64,000 bases of DNA from Neobacillus niacini (GTDB taxonomy: Bacteria; Bacillota; Bacilli; Bacillales; Cytobacillaceae): assembly GCF_000759675.1 (NCBI RefSeq), contig NZ_BAWM01000158.1:115823-179822 (forward strand). Direction: 5' to 3'. Each line of letters opens with the position of its first letter. Positions within the stretch are counted from its first letter, which is position 1. This document shows, in pieces, positions 8,220-16,427 of this stretch. Below the pieces are notes generated by a model. It saw only the letters and a list, made by a program, of their open reading frames with translations, had not been told where the DNA came from and did not search any database. Position numbers and translations under genes: made by a program.

Positions 8220-8651
8220 TTACTCTATGATTAACATATCATTTTCATCAAAATTCCAGCTTTCAGCATAGGCTACCTCCCAATAGTACCCATCTGGATC
8301 TGAAAAGTATCCACTATATCCTCCCCAAAATACCGTTTGTGGGGCTTTTACAATCTTTCCTCCAACTTGTTCCACAGTTTCAAAAATCCGATCGACCTCT
8401 TCTGCGGATTTTGCATTATAAGCGAGAGTAATCCCAGAAAAACCTTGGGCTGTAGGAGGGTCGTTTTCATTGATATCCTTTGCCAGCTCATCTAAAGGAT
8501 ATAAAGCCAGTTTCGTACCTCCATTTTTAAAGAACACAATTCCTGGGCTTTCCTCTGAAACAGACGTTTCAAATCCTAATCCATCTCGATAAAACCTTAG
8601 AGACTGAGAGATATTTTTTACGCCTAACGTAATCAGGTTTATTCTATTCAT
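8220..8651 (-). CDS. VOC family (glyoxalase/bleomycin-resistance fold) protein
   Basis: The 143-residue protein shows the paired beta-alpha-beta modules of the vicinal oxygen chelate fold: S-L-R-F-Y-R-D-G-L-G-F near the N-terminus and F-S-D-P-D-G-Y-Y-W-E-V-A near the C-terminus. The latter supplies the usual metal-binding glutamate. Members include glyoxalases, fosfomycin-resistance enzymes and dioxygenases, so the substrate cannot be assigned. ATG 8651 is 28 bp downstream of a lipoprotein gene on the same strand. Confidence 0.85.
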   Translation of the reverse strand: MNRINLITLGVKNISQSLRFYRDGLGFETSVSEESPGIVFFKNGGTKLALYPLDELAKDINENDPPTAQGFSGITLAYNAKSAEEVDRIFETVEQVGGKIVKAPQTVFWGGYSGYFSDPDGYYWEVAYAESWNFDENDMLIIE

Positions 8652-8679
8652 TTTTTATACCTCCACTTCGTTAAAAAAA

Positions 8680-9372
8680 CTACTTTATAAAAGCTAATTC
8701 TTGATTAATTACTTCCTGAATCTTTTTGTTTCCATAGGCACCGCGATGGAAAGCGTTGGTATCAGACCAGTATAGCTCTCGAAATGAAATTCCATTTTTC
8801 AGTTCAATCCCTAAAAATATTCGATTGCCTTCAAAAGCTTTCTCTTTATACATTTCCATGTGGTCTGTAACTGCTAATAAAAGCCATTCATTAAGAAACT
8901 TTTCCTTCGCTTCAGGCGAAAAAGTATGAATTCTGCGGCCGTCATCTGTGCTTTCAACATGGATATCCTTTACCAAATCCTTAATTGGATAAATATCTCC
9001 GATTGTTTTTGCGTCTTTCTTTTGATCTGCCACATAGACTTTATCGTTTGCAACCACCATGAAAGATGAAGGATAGCCCCTTACAGCATAAACAGTCGTT
9101 CCTTTTTCTAAATAGGCTGCATCGCCATTTCTCATTTTATGGTCACTACAGGCATTATCAGCCATTTTATAGGTAACTTTTCCAACCGGCTCTCCCTTTT
9201 CAATTTGAGTGCTTAATGGTTCATCCGATGCTTCTTCAAATTGGTGTTGATAGGTAACATCATTAATCTTTAACAGATCAACCCACTCAATTGCGCCATC
9301 AGGACAGCCAATGATTTGATTGCAGGAGGATAAAAACGTTGAAAGAAATAAGATGATTATTAGCCTTTTCAT
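8680..9372 (-). CDS. Putative lipoprotein of unknown function
   Basis: The 230-residue product has a type II signal peptide: a K-R start, a hydrophobic core and the lipobox L-S-S-C, with the lipidated Cys at residue 17. It should be anchored on the outer face of the membrane. The mature part has no motif I recognise; it contains two further cysteines near residues 23 and 74 and is rich in charged residues. ATG 9372 follows GGAGG. It may share a transcript with the VOC gene. Confidence 0.75.
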   Translation of the reverse strand: MKRLIIILFLSTFLSSCNQIIGCPDGAIEWVDLLKINDVTYQHQFEEASDEPLSTQIEKGEPVGKVTYKMADNACSDHKMRNGDAAYLEKGTTVYAVRGYPSSFMVVANDKVYVADQKKDAKTIGDIYPIKDLVKDIHVESTDDGRRIHTFSPEAKEKFLNEWLLLAVTDHMEMYKEKAFEGNRIFLGIELKNGISFRELYWSDTNAFHRGAYGNKKIQEVINQELAFIK

Positions 9373-9447
9373 TCAAACACCTCCAAAATGATTCTCAAAA
9401 GTATATATTCATCATTTTAACCTGTTAATCCTTCCAAAAAATAGAAA

Positions 9448-9480
9448 AGCTTTACTCCTTTAAGAGTAAAGCTCTATTTT
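9448..9480 (-). terminator. Terminator of the yjbC-like gene
   Basis: A perfect 10-bp stem (AGCTTTACTC / GAGTAAAGCT, 9448-9457 and 9464-9473) directly abuts the stop codon at 9474. On the minus strand it is followed by TTTTCTATTTTTT. Confidence 0.85.
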
Positions 9481-10055
9481 TCAAGTTCATCTAATATATT
9501 TTGATTTTGAGGATCTTCATTAAAGGTCAAGACCTCTTCAACAGGTTGGTAGGATTCACCATAAAAATGTTGATCCTTATAGGTATGAATCTTATTATAT
9601 GTCTTTCTCATCGCTTCAAAAATTAGCTCTTCGGACTCTTTATTTGGTGCCCAATAGAGAATTTCCATTTTATTAACCTCATTTGTTGCTAATGACCGCC
9701 TTTGATAACCTATTGAGTTTGCGTGTTCAAAGCCCTCTCGTTTATAAAAATGCAGCCTTTTTCCTGTATCACTGTCTTCATAGCTAACTGGTTCAACTTC
9801 TAGAATGATTGCCTTTCCTTTTTGTTTCATTTTTTCTAACAGCTGATGACCGAGTCCCTGACCACGGGCATTTCTTGAAACAAAAAGATAATCAATAAAT
9901 ACAAAATCATCTAACTCTGCATACATCAAAACATGATTAGGTCCCTCATCCTTATGATAAATATCAGACCTCTCTCTTAATAATGTTTCCATATGCTCTT
10001 TCGACTTCATTTCCTCAATCGGAAAATATTGATTCAACTTCTCATACCAATGCAT
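9474..10055 (-). CDS. yjbC: YjbC-like GNAT acetyltransferase
   Basis: The 193-residue protein resembles B. subtilis YjbC over its whole length as I remember that sequence: M-H-W-Y-E-K-L start, E-R-S-D-I-Y-H-K-D-E-G, and S-L-A-T-N-E-V-N-K-M-E-I-L-Y-W. It carries the acetyl-CoA loop R-G-Q-G-L-G. In B. subtilis yjbC lies beside spx; spx is not seen here. I chose ATG 10055 because GAGGAG precedes it by 7 nt; an upstream in-frame start at 10118 lacks a ribosome site. Its acetylation target is unknown. Confidence 0.82.
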   Translation of the reverse strand: MHWYEKLNQYFPIEEMKSKEHMETLLRERSDIYHKDEGPNHVLMYAELDDFVFIDYLFVSRNARGQGLGHQLLEKMKQKGKAIILEVEPVSYEDSDTGKRLHFYKREGFEHANSIGYQRRSLATNEVNKMEILYWAPNKESEELIFEAMRKTYNKIHTYKDQHFYGESYQPVEEVLTFNEDPQNQNILDELEK

Positions 10056-10215
10056 TATACTACTCCTCAGATAAAGTGTCTTAATGAGGAAAGTATGTGT
10101 GGATTTTCCATTTTTCATACAAATAGGTCTTCATATCTCTTTTTATTAATGTTCGACTCTTTGATATGATATAATCGCTTCTATTAACTTAAATTCCAAA
10201 AATCAGGAGATTAAA

Positions 10216-10776
10216 ATGAAAACTGAAAAAGAAAAAATGTTGAGCGGTGAACTTTATTATGCCGCCGATCCGGAATTGTTGCAAGAACGTTTAAATGCCA
10301 GAAGACTTACCAGATTATACAATGAGACACTTGAAACCGATGAGGAGAAAAGGACTGCTCTATTAAATGAATTATTCGGCTCAACTAGAAAGAATATATA
10401 CATAGAACCAACCTTCCGTTGCGATTATGGCTACAACATCCACGTTGGAGAGAATTTCTATGCAAATTTTGATTGTGTGTTTTTGGATGTTTGTGAAATT
10501 CGAATCGGAGATAATTGCTTTATTGCCCCTGGAGTAAACATTTATACAGCGACACATCCCCTAGACCCCAATGAAAGAATTTCAGGTAAAGAGTATGGAA
10601 AATCCGTAAACATAGGTCATAATGTTTGGATTGGCGGAAGAGCCGTTATCAATCCAGGAATCAACATAGGAAATAATGTCGTGATTGCCTCCGGCGCAGT
10701 CGTAACAAAAGATGTTCCTGATAATGTCGTGATAGGTGGAAATCCTGCTAAAATCATAAAACAAATTGAAGTATAA
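10216..10776 (+). CDS. Sugar O-acetyltransferase (maltose/galactoside type, left-handed beta-helix)
   Basis: The 186-residue protein has the N-terminal Mac domain (M-L-S-G-E-L-Y, Y-N-x-T) followed by hexapeptide repeats forming a left-handed beta-helix. It includes the catalytic-type T-A-T-H-P-L-D-P and the terminal G-N-P-A-K-I-I-K. Relatives (Maa, LacA) transfer acetyl groups to maltose, glucose or galactosides. ATG 10216 follows TCAGGAGA. It is a single plus-strand gene between minus-strand neighbours and ends at a strong terminator. Confidence 0.9.
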   Translation: MKTEKEKMLSGELYYAADPELLQERLNARRLTRLYNETLETDEEKRTALLNELFGSTRKNIYIEPTFRCDYGYNIHVGENFYANFDCVFLDVCEIRIGDNCFIAPGVNIYTATHPLDPNERISGKEYGKSVNIGHNVWIGGRAVINPGINIGNNVVIASGAVVTKDVPDNVVIGGNPAKIIKQIEV

Positions 10777-10783
10777 AGAAATG

Positions 10784-10812
10784 AAAAGAGCTTGGATCCA
10801 AGCTCTTTTTTA
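10784..10812 (+). terminator. Bidirectional terminator between the acetyltransferase and nucleotidyltransferase genes
   Basis: A 26-bp perfect palindrome centred on GGATCC (AAAAGAGCTTGG and its complement) is followed by T residues on both strands. It serves the two convergent genes. Confidence 0.9.
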
Positions 10813-11535
10813 CTATTTCCCTAATGAAAAACCTTGAAATAGCCGACCGCCAAATGGCTGTAGGATCTCATCAACCATTACTATAATCTTATTTTTATCA
10901 CCCGTTTTATAAAAGCTATCGAACGCCTCGACAAAATGGTCTGCAAACTTTTCATCATAGTTTCTTAATGAACGAACTACCCATTTTGAAGTACCTATCC
11001 ATTTTCGATTCGTTCTCAAGACAAATTCACTAACTAATTCAGCAAGTGTATTTGCAATAAAAATTTCCTCTGCTCTATTGGTACTCCCTATAAAATCGTC
11101 AAGTAAATCCGTAATAAAATAACGCTTTATTTTGATGGTTTCAGCAGACCATTCTTCTGGACCCTTCTCTAATAAATCATTTGCCTCTTGTTTTATGGAC
11201 TCTATTATTCCACTATCAATTATGACGATTCCCTCTGAAACCATTTTAGGCAATGATGGTCTCGCTCGTTCACAATCATTTTTAAAAAACTCCTTATAAG
11301 AGGATAAGTTATGTACAAAAACCTCTATATTCCAACCAAAGTCAATGACTGACTCTCTATATGCCGATTTGAGATTCTTATCAAAGATAACGATATCAAG
11401 GTCAGATGTTGCTGTGGATTCTCCTCGAACGACACTCCCTGCTAATAAAGCTCCATGACAATTCGGGAAATGTTTCGAAGTAAACAATTCAGCTGCTTTG
11501 TAGGGTTCTATTCTATTTATCTCCCTCACCCCCAT
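10813..11535 (-). CDS. Nucleotidyltransferase-domain protein
   Basis: The 240-residue protein has the polymerase-beta-like nucleotidyltransferase motif G-S-V-V-R-G-E-S-T-A-T-S-D-L-D-I-V at residues 32-48. The metal-binding D-x-D is present, and a further acid lies in W-N-I-E-V. The C-terminal half is helical, as in aminoglycoside or kanamycin nucleotidyltransferase-like proteins; drug resistance cannot be claimed. The start is not certain (ATG 11535 or the GTG two codons on). It overlaps nothing and lies 4 bp from a GNAT gene on the same strand. Confidence 0.8.
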   Translation of the reverse strand: MGVREINRIEPYKAAELFTSKHFPNCHGALLAGSVVRGESTATSDLDIVIFDKNLKSAYRESVIDFGWNIEVFVHNLSSYKEFFKNDCERARPSLPKMVSEGIVIIDSGIIESIKQEANDLLEKGPEEWSAETIKIKRYFITDLLDDFIGSTNRAEEIFIANTLAELVSEFVLRTNRKWIGTSKWVVRSLRNYDEKFADHFVEAFDSFYKTGDKNKIIVMVDEILQPFGGRLFQGFSLGK

Positions 11536-11539
11536 TTCT

Positions 11540-12010
11540 CTATAGTACTTTTTTAAAATAAATCAGTGTGGTATTTTCATTTAAATTCTTTTTAACACCT
11601 GTTTTTATGTATCCCATTTTTTCGTATAAGTAGCAATTACGCTCTTCTTCTAAAATGGTCGCCAATTCCCAGCTAATGGCTTGGGGAAACAATTCTTCTA
11701 TAAGAGTAATAGCTTTCTGGGCAATCCCTTTCCCTTGGTAGGCAGGAAGAATAAACATTGGACTTATCCAGAAATGGAATTCCTCTTTCGATAGAATACA
11801 TATGGCACCAACAAGGAAGTTATCGACAATTATTTTATAAAATCCACCATTAGGATTGTTTATTCTTGTTAATACTCGTTCAATTGTTTCGTTTGCTGGG
11901 TTTGTATGAGTATCCTGATATTTTTCCAACAAGGGCATAAATGCCTTTACCTGAATATCAAAAATCGCCTGTGCATCTAAGGTTGTTGCTTTGACTAGTC
12001 TAATGTCCAC
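11540..12010 (-). CDS. GNAT family N-acetyltransferase
   Basis: The 156-residue protein shows GNAT features: an N-terminal strand I-R-L-V-K-A-T, then F-I-L-P-A-Y-Q-G-K-G-I-A-Q-K-A-I as the acetyl-CoA loop (around residues 87-102) and Y-L-Y-E-K-M-G-Y near the end. The substrate is unknown. The start is GTG 12010 behind AGGATG. It is probably cotranscribed with the histidine phosphatase upstream (16-bp gap) and the nucleotidyltransferase downstream. Confidence 0.84.
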   Translation of the reverse strand: MDIRLVKATTLDAQAIFDIQVKAFMPLLEKYQDTHTNPANETIERVLTRINNPNGGFYKIIVDNFLVGAICILSKEEFHFWISPMFILPAYQGKGIAQKAITLIEELFPQAISWELATILEEERNCYLYEKMGYIKTGVKKNLNENTTLIYFKKVL

Positions 12011-12026
12011 GTCCTCACATCCTACT

Positions 12027-12644
12027 TTATTTTACAGTTTCCCTGTGTGATATATCTCCTGCTACTACAATTTCATATCCATTTTCATTCATTTCTACAA
12101 TCGTTAGACTCGTATCGTGAATAAATGGAGGTTCCCATAAGGTTTCTATTGACGCATTCTTAAAAAATGAATACATACATTTTATTAGTACTGAATGAGT
12201 AACTATTAAAATATTCCCAGATTTATATTCTCTTTTAATTCTGTTTAAAACACGAACAGCTCTTTCTCGTGTTTCTTCAAACGTTTCTCCTCCAACAGTG
12301 GTAAATTGATTGGGTGTGTTCCAGTATGACTCAAACTCATCTTCATACATTTCTTTAATTGATGAATGAGTTTTTCCTTCCCATTCACCTAGTTTAATTT
12401 CTTTGAGATCCTCATCGTAAATAACAGGAATATTCCTTTCACCCCGAATAAAATTGGTAGTAGCCTTTGTCCTCCCGCTTGGACTTGAAAAAATCGCTGT
12501 TAATTCTATATCCTTTAGTCTTTCACCTAAAGATACAGCATTTTTAATTCCATTTTCCGTTAGATTTGAATCCAACCAGCCTTGCATTCTTTTTTCTCGG
12601 TTCCATTCTGTTTCACCATGCCTTGTTATGTAAAGAGTTATCAT
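12027..12644 (-). CDS. Histidine phosphatase family protein (phosphoglycerate mutase-like)
   Basis: The 205-residue protein begins L-Y-I-T-R-H-G-E-T-E-W-N, the classical R-H-G-E motif of the phosphoglycerate mutase-like superfamily. It carries the second histidine in V-T-H-S-V-L-I, plus S-S-P-S-G-R-T and a W-E-G-K-T proton-donor region. It is closer to PhoE/alpha-ribazole phosphatase-like members than to true mutases, but the substrate is open. ATG 12644 follows GGGGAGGG. It is 14 bp downstream of the HIT gene. Confidence 0.86.
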   Translation of the reverse strand: MITLYITRHGETEWNREKRMQGWLDSNLTENGIKNAVSLGERLKDIELTAIFSSPSGRTKATTNFIRGERNIPVIYDEDLKEIKLGEWEGKTHSSIKEMYEDEFESYWNTPNQFTTVGGETFEETRERAVRVLNRIKREYKSGNILIVTHSVLIKCMYSFFKNASIETLWEPPFIHDTSLTIVEMNENGYEIVVAGDISHRETVK

Positions 12645-12658
12645 ATTGAACCCTCCCC

Positions 12659-13093
12659 TTATTTGATTAATTCACTAATAGCTTCGACTAGTTTTCTAGT
12701 TGTCTCTTTTAACTTCGATTCATCTTCTATAACAGTCTCATCATCTGAATAGAAATCTGCAAATGATTGATCTTTATATCTAGGTACAACGTGCATATGG
12801 TAATGAGTTAATTCATTAAATATCCCGCCATTTTGGCAGATAGTAATCCCATCTGGATTAAACAATCTTTTTATTGCTTTTGATAGAAGAATAGATACCT
12901 TCATAATTGCATTGGCAGTATTTTCGTCAAGTTCTTCCACGTCATGAACATGTATTTTAGGCAATATTAAAATATGCCCTTCATTATATGGCTCATAGTC
13001 TAGGAAACAACATACATATTCATCTTCAAAAACAACATGAACCGGCAAATTTTGATTTGCTAAATTACATCCTAAACATTCCACTTTTTTCAC
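12659..13093 (-). CDS. HIT family nucleotide hydrolase/transferase
   Basis: The 144-residue protein contains the histidine triad H-Y-H-M-H-V-V near residues 98-104 and the conserved L-I-L-P-K-I-H. It also has a C-x-x-C pair at the N-terminus (C6, C9) and further cysteines, as in zinc-containing HIT proteins. The family hydrolyses nucleoside monophosphate conjugates. The start is GTG 13093 with only a weak ribosome site; no better ATG keeps the N-terminal Cys pair. Confidence 0.86.
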   Translation of the reverse strand: MKKVECLGCNLANQNLPVHVVFEDEYVCCFLDYEPYNEGHILILPKIHVHDVEELDENTANAIMKVSILLSKAIKRLFNPDGITICQNGGIFNELTHYHMHVVPRYKDQSFADFYSDDETVIEDESKLKETTRKLVEAISELIK

Positions 13094-13124
13094 AACCTTT
13101 AAATTCTAATAATTCCACTTTAAC

Positions 13125-13152
13125 AAAAAAAAGGCCGTCTCTCTCGACCTTT
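13125..13152 (-). terminator. Terminator after the 31-aa ORF
   Basis: An 8-bp stem with one mismatch (AAAGGTCG on the minus strand pairing with CGGCCTTT) overlaps the stop codon of the small ORF. On the minus strand it is followed by TTTTTTTG. Confidence 0.75.
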
Positions 13153-13246
13153 ATAAAATATTTTGAAGTGTTTGTAAAATATATATAATAAATTGATAAA
13201 TCAATGTGAATAGCTGGGATAAGAACTCAAACAAGGAATCAAACAT
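13151..13246 (-). CDS. Putative 31-aa hydrophobic peptide
   Basis: ATG 13246 is preceded by GGAAGGATG and opens a 31-codon frame ending inside a terminator. The peptide begins M-F-D-S-L-F-E-F-L and ends L-Q-T-L-Q-N-I-L. It is almost entirely hydrophobic and polar-uncharged, with two acids and no basic residue, and is probably membrane-associated. I do not know a family. A terminator directly at its stop supports a transcribed unit. Confidence 0.4.
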   Translation of the reverse strand: MFDSLFEFLSQLFTLIYQFIIYILQTLQNIL

Positions 13247-13325
13247 AAATCTACATCCTTCCATAACATCCTGCCATATCTTATGCTTACTTGGACAAGT
13301 ATGAAACGGATAAAAGTGTACTTTT

Positions 13326-13655
13326 TTACAATCCAATAGAAATAATAATCTGGCTGATACTAACAATTATAATACTCTGACCGAAGCCGCTTATGATTCC
13401 TGTCGTAAACCTTAATGAATTATTACTCATTCGAAGTTTCTTTTTTTGGGTCCAGCCATCCAAAACCATTGGAAAATTTAATATTATCCCCAACCAAAGA
13501 GATAAATTCAAATTAACGAGTAATAATATCGGAAAAAATAAATAACCCAATAATATCCCTGTGCATCGTGCACACAAGGGGAGAGTATACCCTTTTATGG
13601 TTAGACTTCTAGACTTCATCCGATGACAAGGTACAAGATCCATTAACCACTTCAA
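13326..13655 (-). CDS. DUF2085 membrane protein
   Basis: The 109-residue product matches DUF2085 in P-C-H-R-M-K-S-R-S and Y-T-L-P-L-C-A-R-C-T-G-I-L-L-G-Y, whose cysteines and histidine look metal-binding, followed by three hydrophobic segments. A longer frame exists upstream but overlaps the next gene. I take TTG 13655, immediately after that gene's stop codon, as a translationally coupled start; ATG 13643 is the alternative. The function is unknown. Confidence 0.7.
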   Translation of the reverse strand: MKWLMDLVPCHRMKSRSLTIKGYTLPLCARCTGILLGYLFFPILLLVNLNLSLWLGIILNFPMVLDGWTQKKKLRMSNNSLRFTTGIISGFGQSIIIVSISQIIISIGL

Positions 13656-13656
13656 T

Positions 13657-13920
13657 TTAATTACAATCTGGTCCACAGTCACAATCAGGTCCTCCATCAC
13701 AATCTGGTCCGCAATCGAAATCGTAGCAGTCTGGTGTACAATCATCCTTCTTTTTACGATACTTCTTTTTTCCATAATAAAACAGGACAAACAGCAGCAA
13801 TAAAATACCCACTGCCATGGCAAGCAGGCCAAATACCATTTCCCCATTAAGTAAAAACGTAGTTCCAACCACAAATGAAATAATCATTCCTGTTAGCAAA
13901 AGAAAAAACATTACTCCCAC
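13657..13920 (-). CDS. Membrane protein with a cysteine/aspartate-rich GPDC tail
   Basis: The 87-residue protein has two predicted transmembrane helices (residues 2-22 and 27-48), then a basic patch G-K-K-K-Y-R-K-K-K. The 27-residue tail is built of C-x-x-D-C and G-P-D-C units holding eight cysteines and many aspartates. The tail looks like a metal-binding or disulfide-rich segment. Standard positive-inside logic puts the lysine patch, and therefore the tail, in the cytoplasm. I recognise no family. It is coupled to the DUF2085 gene downstream, which has its own Cys motif. Confidence 0.7.
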   Translation of the reverse strand: MGVMFFLLLTGMIISFVVGTTFLLNGEMVFGLLAMAVGILLLLFVLFYYGKKKYRKKKDDCTPDCYDFDCGPDCDGGPDCDCGPDCN

Positions 13921-13928
13921 CTTTTTCT

Positions 13929-14258
13929 CTAATAAGTTCTCTTATTCTTTAACATTACGATTCCTACAATAAGTAATAGAATTGGTCCAATAACAAGAAA
14001 TTTAAATACACCAGGAGTTGCTAAACAATATAAACTGAGCGGCAATGCCCAGATAGAACAAATAATAAGTAGATTGTGTTTCAAGGTAAGGCTTGCGTAA
14101 ATCGCCAACATAATGGGCGATAAGTACATAATAGTGAAAGATGTAAAGACATCTGGGTCCACACTTGAATGCGTATATGGGTTATAAACTAAGATAAAAC
14201 TGCAAAATAGCAAACTTCCAATCGATCCAACAACCCCTATCAGTCTCAAAATCTTCAC
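13929..14258 (-). CDS. Small integral membrane protein, unknown function
   Basis: The 109-residue protein has four predicted transmembrane helices (about residues 5-25, 40-60, 63-80 and 85-104) and little else. No family was recognised. ATG 14258 follows a GGGGGGA-type ribosome site. It lies 8 bp upstream of the GPDC-tail protein and is probably cotranscribed with it and with the DUF2085 gene, forming a three-gene membrane-protein operon. Confidence 0.65.
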   Translation of the reverse strand: MKILRLIGVVGSIGSLLFCSFILVYNPYTHSSVDPDVFTSFTIMYLSPIMLAIYASLTLKHNLLIICSIWALPLSLYCLATPGVFKFLVIGPILLLIVGIVMLKNKRTY

Positions 14259-14333
14259 TACTTTCCCCCCTAAAAAACACTTTTATCTATTTATATTCCA
14301 TTGAGTTGTTAAAAAACCTTTTTCTAATGAAAA

Positions 14334-14366
14334 GAAAAAGGAGCGGCTATTATGTGCCACTCCCTT
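14334..14366 (-). terminator. Terminator after the DUF3892 gene
   Basis: An imperfect stem (minus strand AAGGGAGTGGC pairing with GCCGCTCCTT) is followed by TTTTCTTTTC, 8 bp downstream of the stop codon. Confidence 0.7.
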
Positions 14367-14373
14367 CGCCAAA

Positions 14374-14688
14374 TTAAAATTCGGGAAGTCGATCAAGATT
14401 GTTTTCTTTTATTCCATCCGGTTCGCTTCGAATGATATCTCTGCCGTATTTATGAAAAACATCTACATGTGAGATCTGACCTGATTTTGCTTCAGTTAGA
14501 GCCGTAATGTAATCCAGCTCTCTACCTGTACTTGTTTTAAAAGCAATAATATCCCCATCATCGTTTTTCTTAACCGCAACAAATTCTTCTTTTCCATCAA
14601 GATTGCCTTGACCCGCCTCTAACTGTGCTTGCTGCTCACTTTGCTGTTTATACTCTTCATAGATTTTTTCATAATTCTTATCTTCCAT
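14374..14688 (-). CDS. DUF3892 domain protein
   Basis: The 104-residue protein has a glutamine/glutamate-rich N-terminal coil (residues 1-38). The C-terminal DUF3892 module follows, with F-V-A-V-K-K-N-D-D-G-D-I-I-A-F-K-T, Y-I-T-A-L-T-E-A-K-S-G and G-R-D-I-I-R-S-E-P-D-G. Small DUF3892 proteins are common in Bacillus; their role is unknown. ATG 14688 is chosen because GGAGG lies 8 nt upstream; a GTG three codons earlier lies within that ribosome site. Confidence 0.82.
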   Translation of the reverse strand: MEDKNYEKIYEEYKQQSEQQAQLEAGQGNLDGKEEFVAVKKNDDGDIIAFKTSTGRELDYITALTEAKSGQISHVDVFHKYGRDIIRSEPDGIKENNLDRLPEF

Positions 14689-14871
14689 TTCCGCCACCTC
14701 CGAACGTATGTTAGTATTTTGATGTTAATGGTTAATAAATATTCAAGATACATAAAACTGACTAATTTTTTTATTAAAGATTCTCAGCAACAAGGACCTG
14801 TTTTTCCATATACTAGAGCTTTTCCTACTTATCGGCGATAATAGTTTTATTAATGTAAGGAGTGAAGAAGA

Positions 14872-16416
14872 ATGATGAATTTTGATAAATTCCATAATCC
14901 TCAAAAAAATGGAGAACTCCTTTCGGAAATTACAGGTAAACAACTAGATATAGATAAGGTCATCACAGAGACAGCGCAGCTTTTCCAGCGATGCATTGAA
15001 AATAAGCCTATTCCTCAAGTCAACAAGGTACCTTTTAAAGTTCCTTTTTCAAAGAAAATCATTGAGAGATTATTTCGGTTATTCGCTAAGCCTTCGAGCA
15101 TATTGGAACCAACACAAATAAACATCGATCCTGAAGGAAATGTGTATCCTGAATGGAAGCTAAAACTAGATGACGAATACGGAAACTTACTGAGTGGGAT
15201 TACAAGGGAAGTAAATATTAAAGATTTTGGCGGGATTGGGGATGGAAAAACAGACAATACAGCAGCTTTTAAAAATGCGATTGGAAATGGCAGGGTAAAG
15301 GTAATTGTTCCTGCGGGAATCTTTATCACAAAAGGTATCCTCCTTCCGTCATGGACATGCCTTATAGGTGCCGGAAAAGGAAGAACAACAATTAAACTGC
15401 ATGAGAGTTCCTCCAAAGGAACGAGATTAATTACCAACTCAAACCATTGGAAAGGAAATAATCATATTTTTGTACAGGGAATGAGTTTAGATTGGAATGT
15501 TGAAAGGCTCGGAGATGTAAAAAAGACGAGTACTTGGGGAAATCATTCAAGCTGTTTGACCTATGCAAATGTCACATATGGCTGGATAAATGATGTTGAA
15601 GGAATTAATTCAGGACTTCATTGCTTTGATATTTCCTCTACCCTGTACAATTATGCTGGGGACGGATATCGTGGTAAAGGTGGCAGCAAATACGTCTGGC
15701 TCGATAACCTAAATGGGTATGGATTTGGAGATGACGGGGTTACCACCCATCATAGTGATTACATATTTATTTCCAATTCTCATATGTGTGATCCGAGCGG
15801 CCGTGCACATCATAAGGGTTTTTCAAATTCAAATGGGTTCGAAATTGATGATGGATCGAGGAATGTTCTATTGGTTAATAACTCAACTGCAAGATGCTTT
15901 GGGGGCATTGAAATTAAGGCCCATCAAAATTCATCTGCTGCCTCAAACGTGAAAATCCTAGGACATATTTCTGTCAACGATAACCGATCCTATAACTTCC
16001 GTCATATCGGACACCACAAAAGCACAGATACTGAGTCAAAATCGGCATACAATATTACTGCTATGAATCTTGCCGCCATTAGACCGATTTTCACAGATTT
16101 ATATAAGGGTTCCACGCCACGCGGCTTGGTAGTGTCTGCCTATAAAAATGTCGTTATCAACCACTTTACATTGATTGGCGACCCTGATTACGACTACAAA
16201 GGCAACCCAATTATTGCGATACAGTACCGTGCAAGGAATGTGGTACTAAGTAATCTTTCACTAAAGGGGTTTAAAAGTGCCAGTACAGATATTAAAGTTT
16301 ACGGAGGGGTAAATCGGGCTGATTCAGTCTCAATAAATAATGTTGTGGTTCATGATTCTGCACCGAAAATAATTGATATTGGTACAGACGTAAAAGATAT
16401 ACAGATGAGGAAGTGA
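14872..16416 (+). CDS. Right-handed beta-helix (pectate-lyase-3 type) protein
   Basis: The 514-residue protein has an N-terminal extension of about 110 residues. The Pectate_lyase_3 entry motif V-N-I-K-D-F-G-G-I-G-D-G-K-T-D-N-T-A-A-F follows, then P-A-G-I-F and many beta-helix coils rich in N, S, G and D. Acidic and histidine clusters (G-D-D-G-V-T-T-H-H-S-D and E-I-D-D-G-S-R-N-V) resemble polysaccharide-cleaving or tailspike-like proteins. No signal peptide is visible. The target is unknown. ATG 14872 (or 14875) follows AAGGAG. It is a lone plus-strand gene. Confidence 0.75.
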   Translation: MMNFDKFHNPQKNGELLSEITGKQLDIDKVITETAQLFQRCIENKPIPQVNKVPFKVPFSKKIIERLFRLFAKPSSILEPTQINIDPEGNVYPEWKLKLDDEYGNLLSGITREVNIKDFGGIGDGKTDNTAAFKNAIGNGRVKVIVPAGIFITKGILLPSWTCLIGAGKGRTTIKLHESSSKGTRLITNSNHWKGNNHIFVQGMSLDWNVERLGDVKKTSTWGNHSSCLTYANVTYGWINDVEGINSGLHCFDISSTLYNYAGDGYRGKGGSKYVWLDNLNGYGFGDDGVTTHHSDYIFISNSHMCDPSGRAHHKGFSNSNGFEIDDGSRNVLLVNNSTARCFGGIEIKAHQNSSAASNVKILGHISVNDNRSYNFRHIGHHKSTDTESKSAYNITAMNLAAIRPIFTDLYKGSTPRGLVVSAYKNVVINHFTLIGDPDYDYKGNPIIAIQYRARNVVLSNLSLKGFKSASTDIKVYGGVNRADSVSINNVVVHDSAPKIIDIGTDVKDIQMRK

Positions 16417-16427
16417 ATCAACTAGAA

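Noticed and set aside
10813..11535. Aminoglycoside resistance gene
   Set aside because: Only the general nucleotidyltransferase motif is visible; similarity to a known resistance enzyme cannot be shown from sequence inspection.
14723..14841. Short plus-strand frame ending Q-Q-G-P-V-F-P-Y-T-R-A-F-P-T-Y-R-R
   Set aside because: The composition is protein-like, but there is no ribosome site at any ATG and no terminator. I could not support it as a gene.
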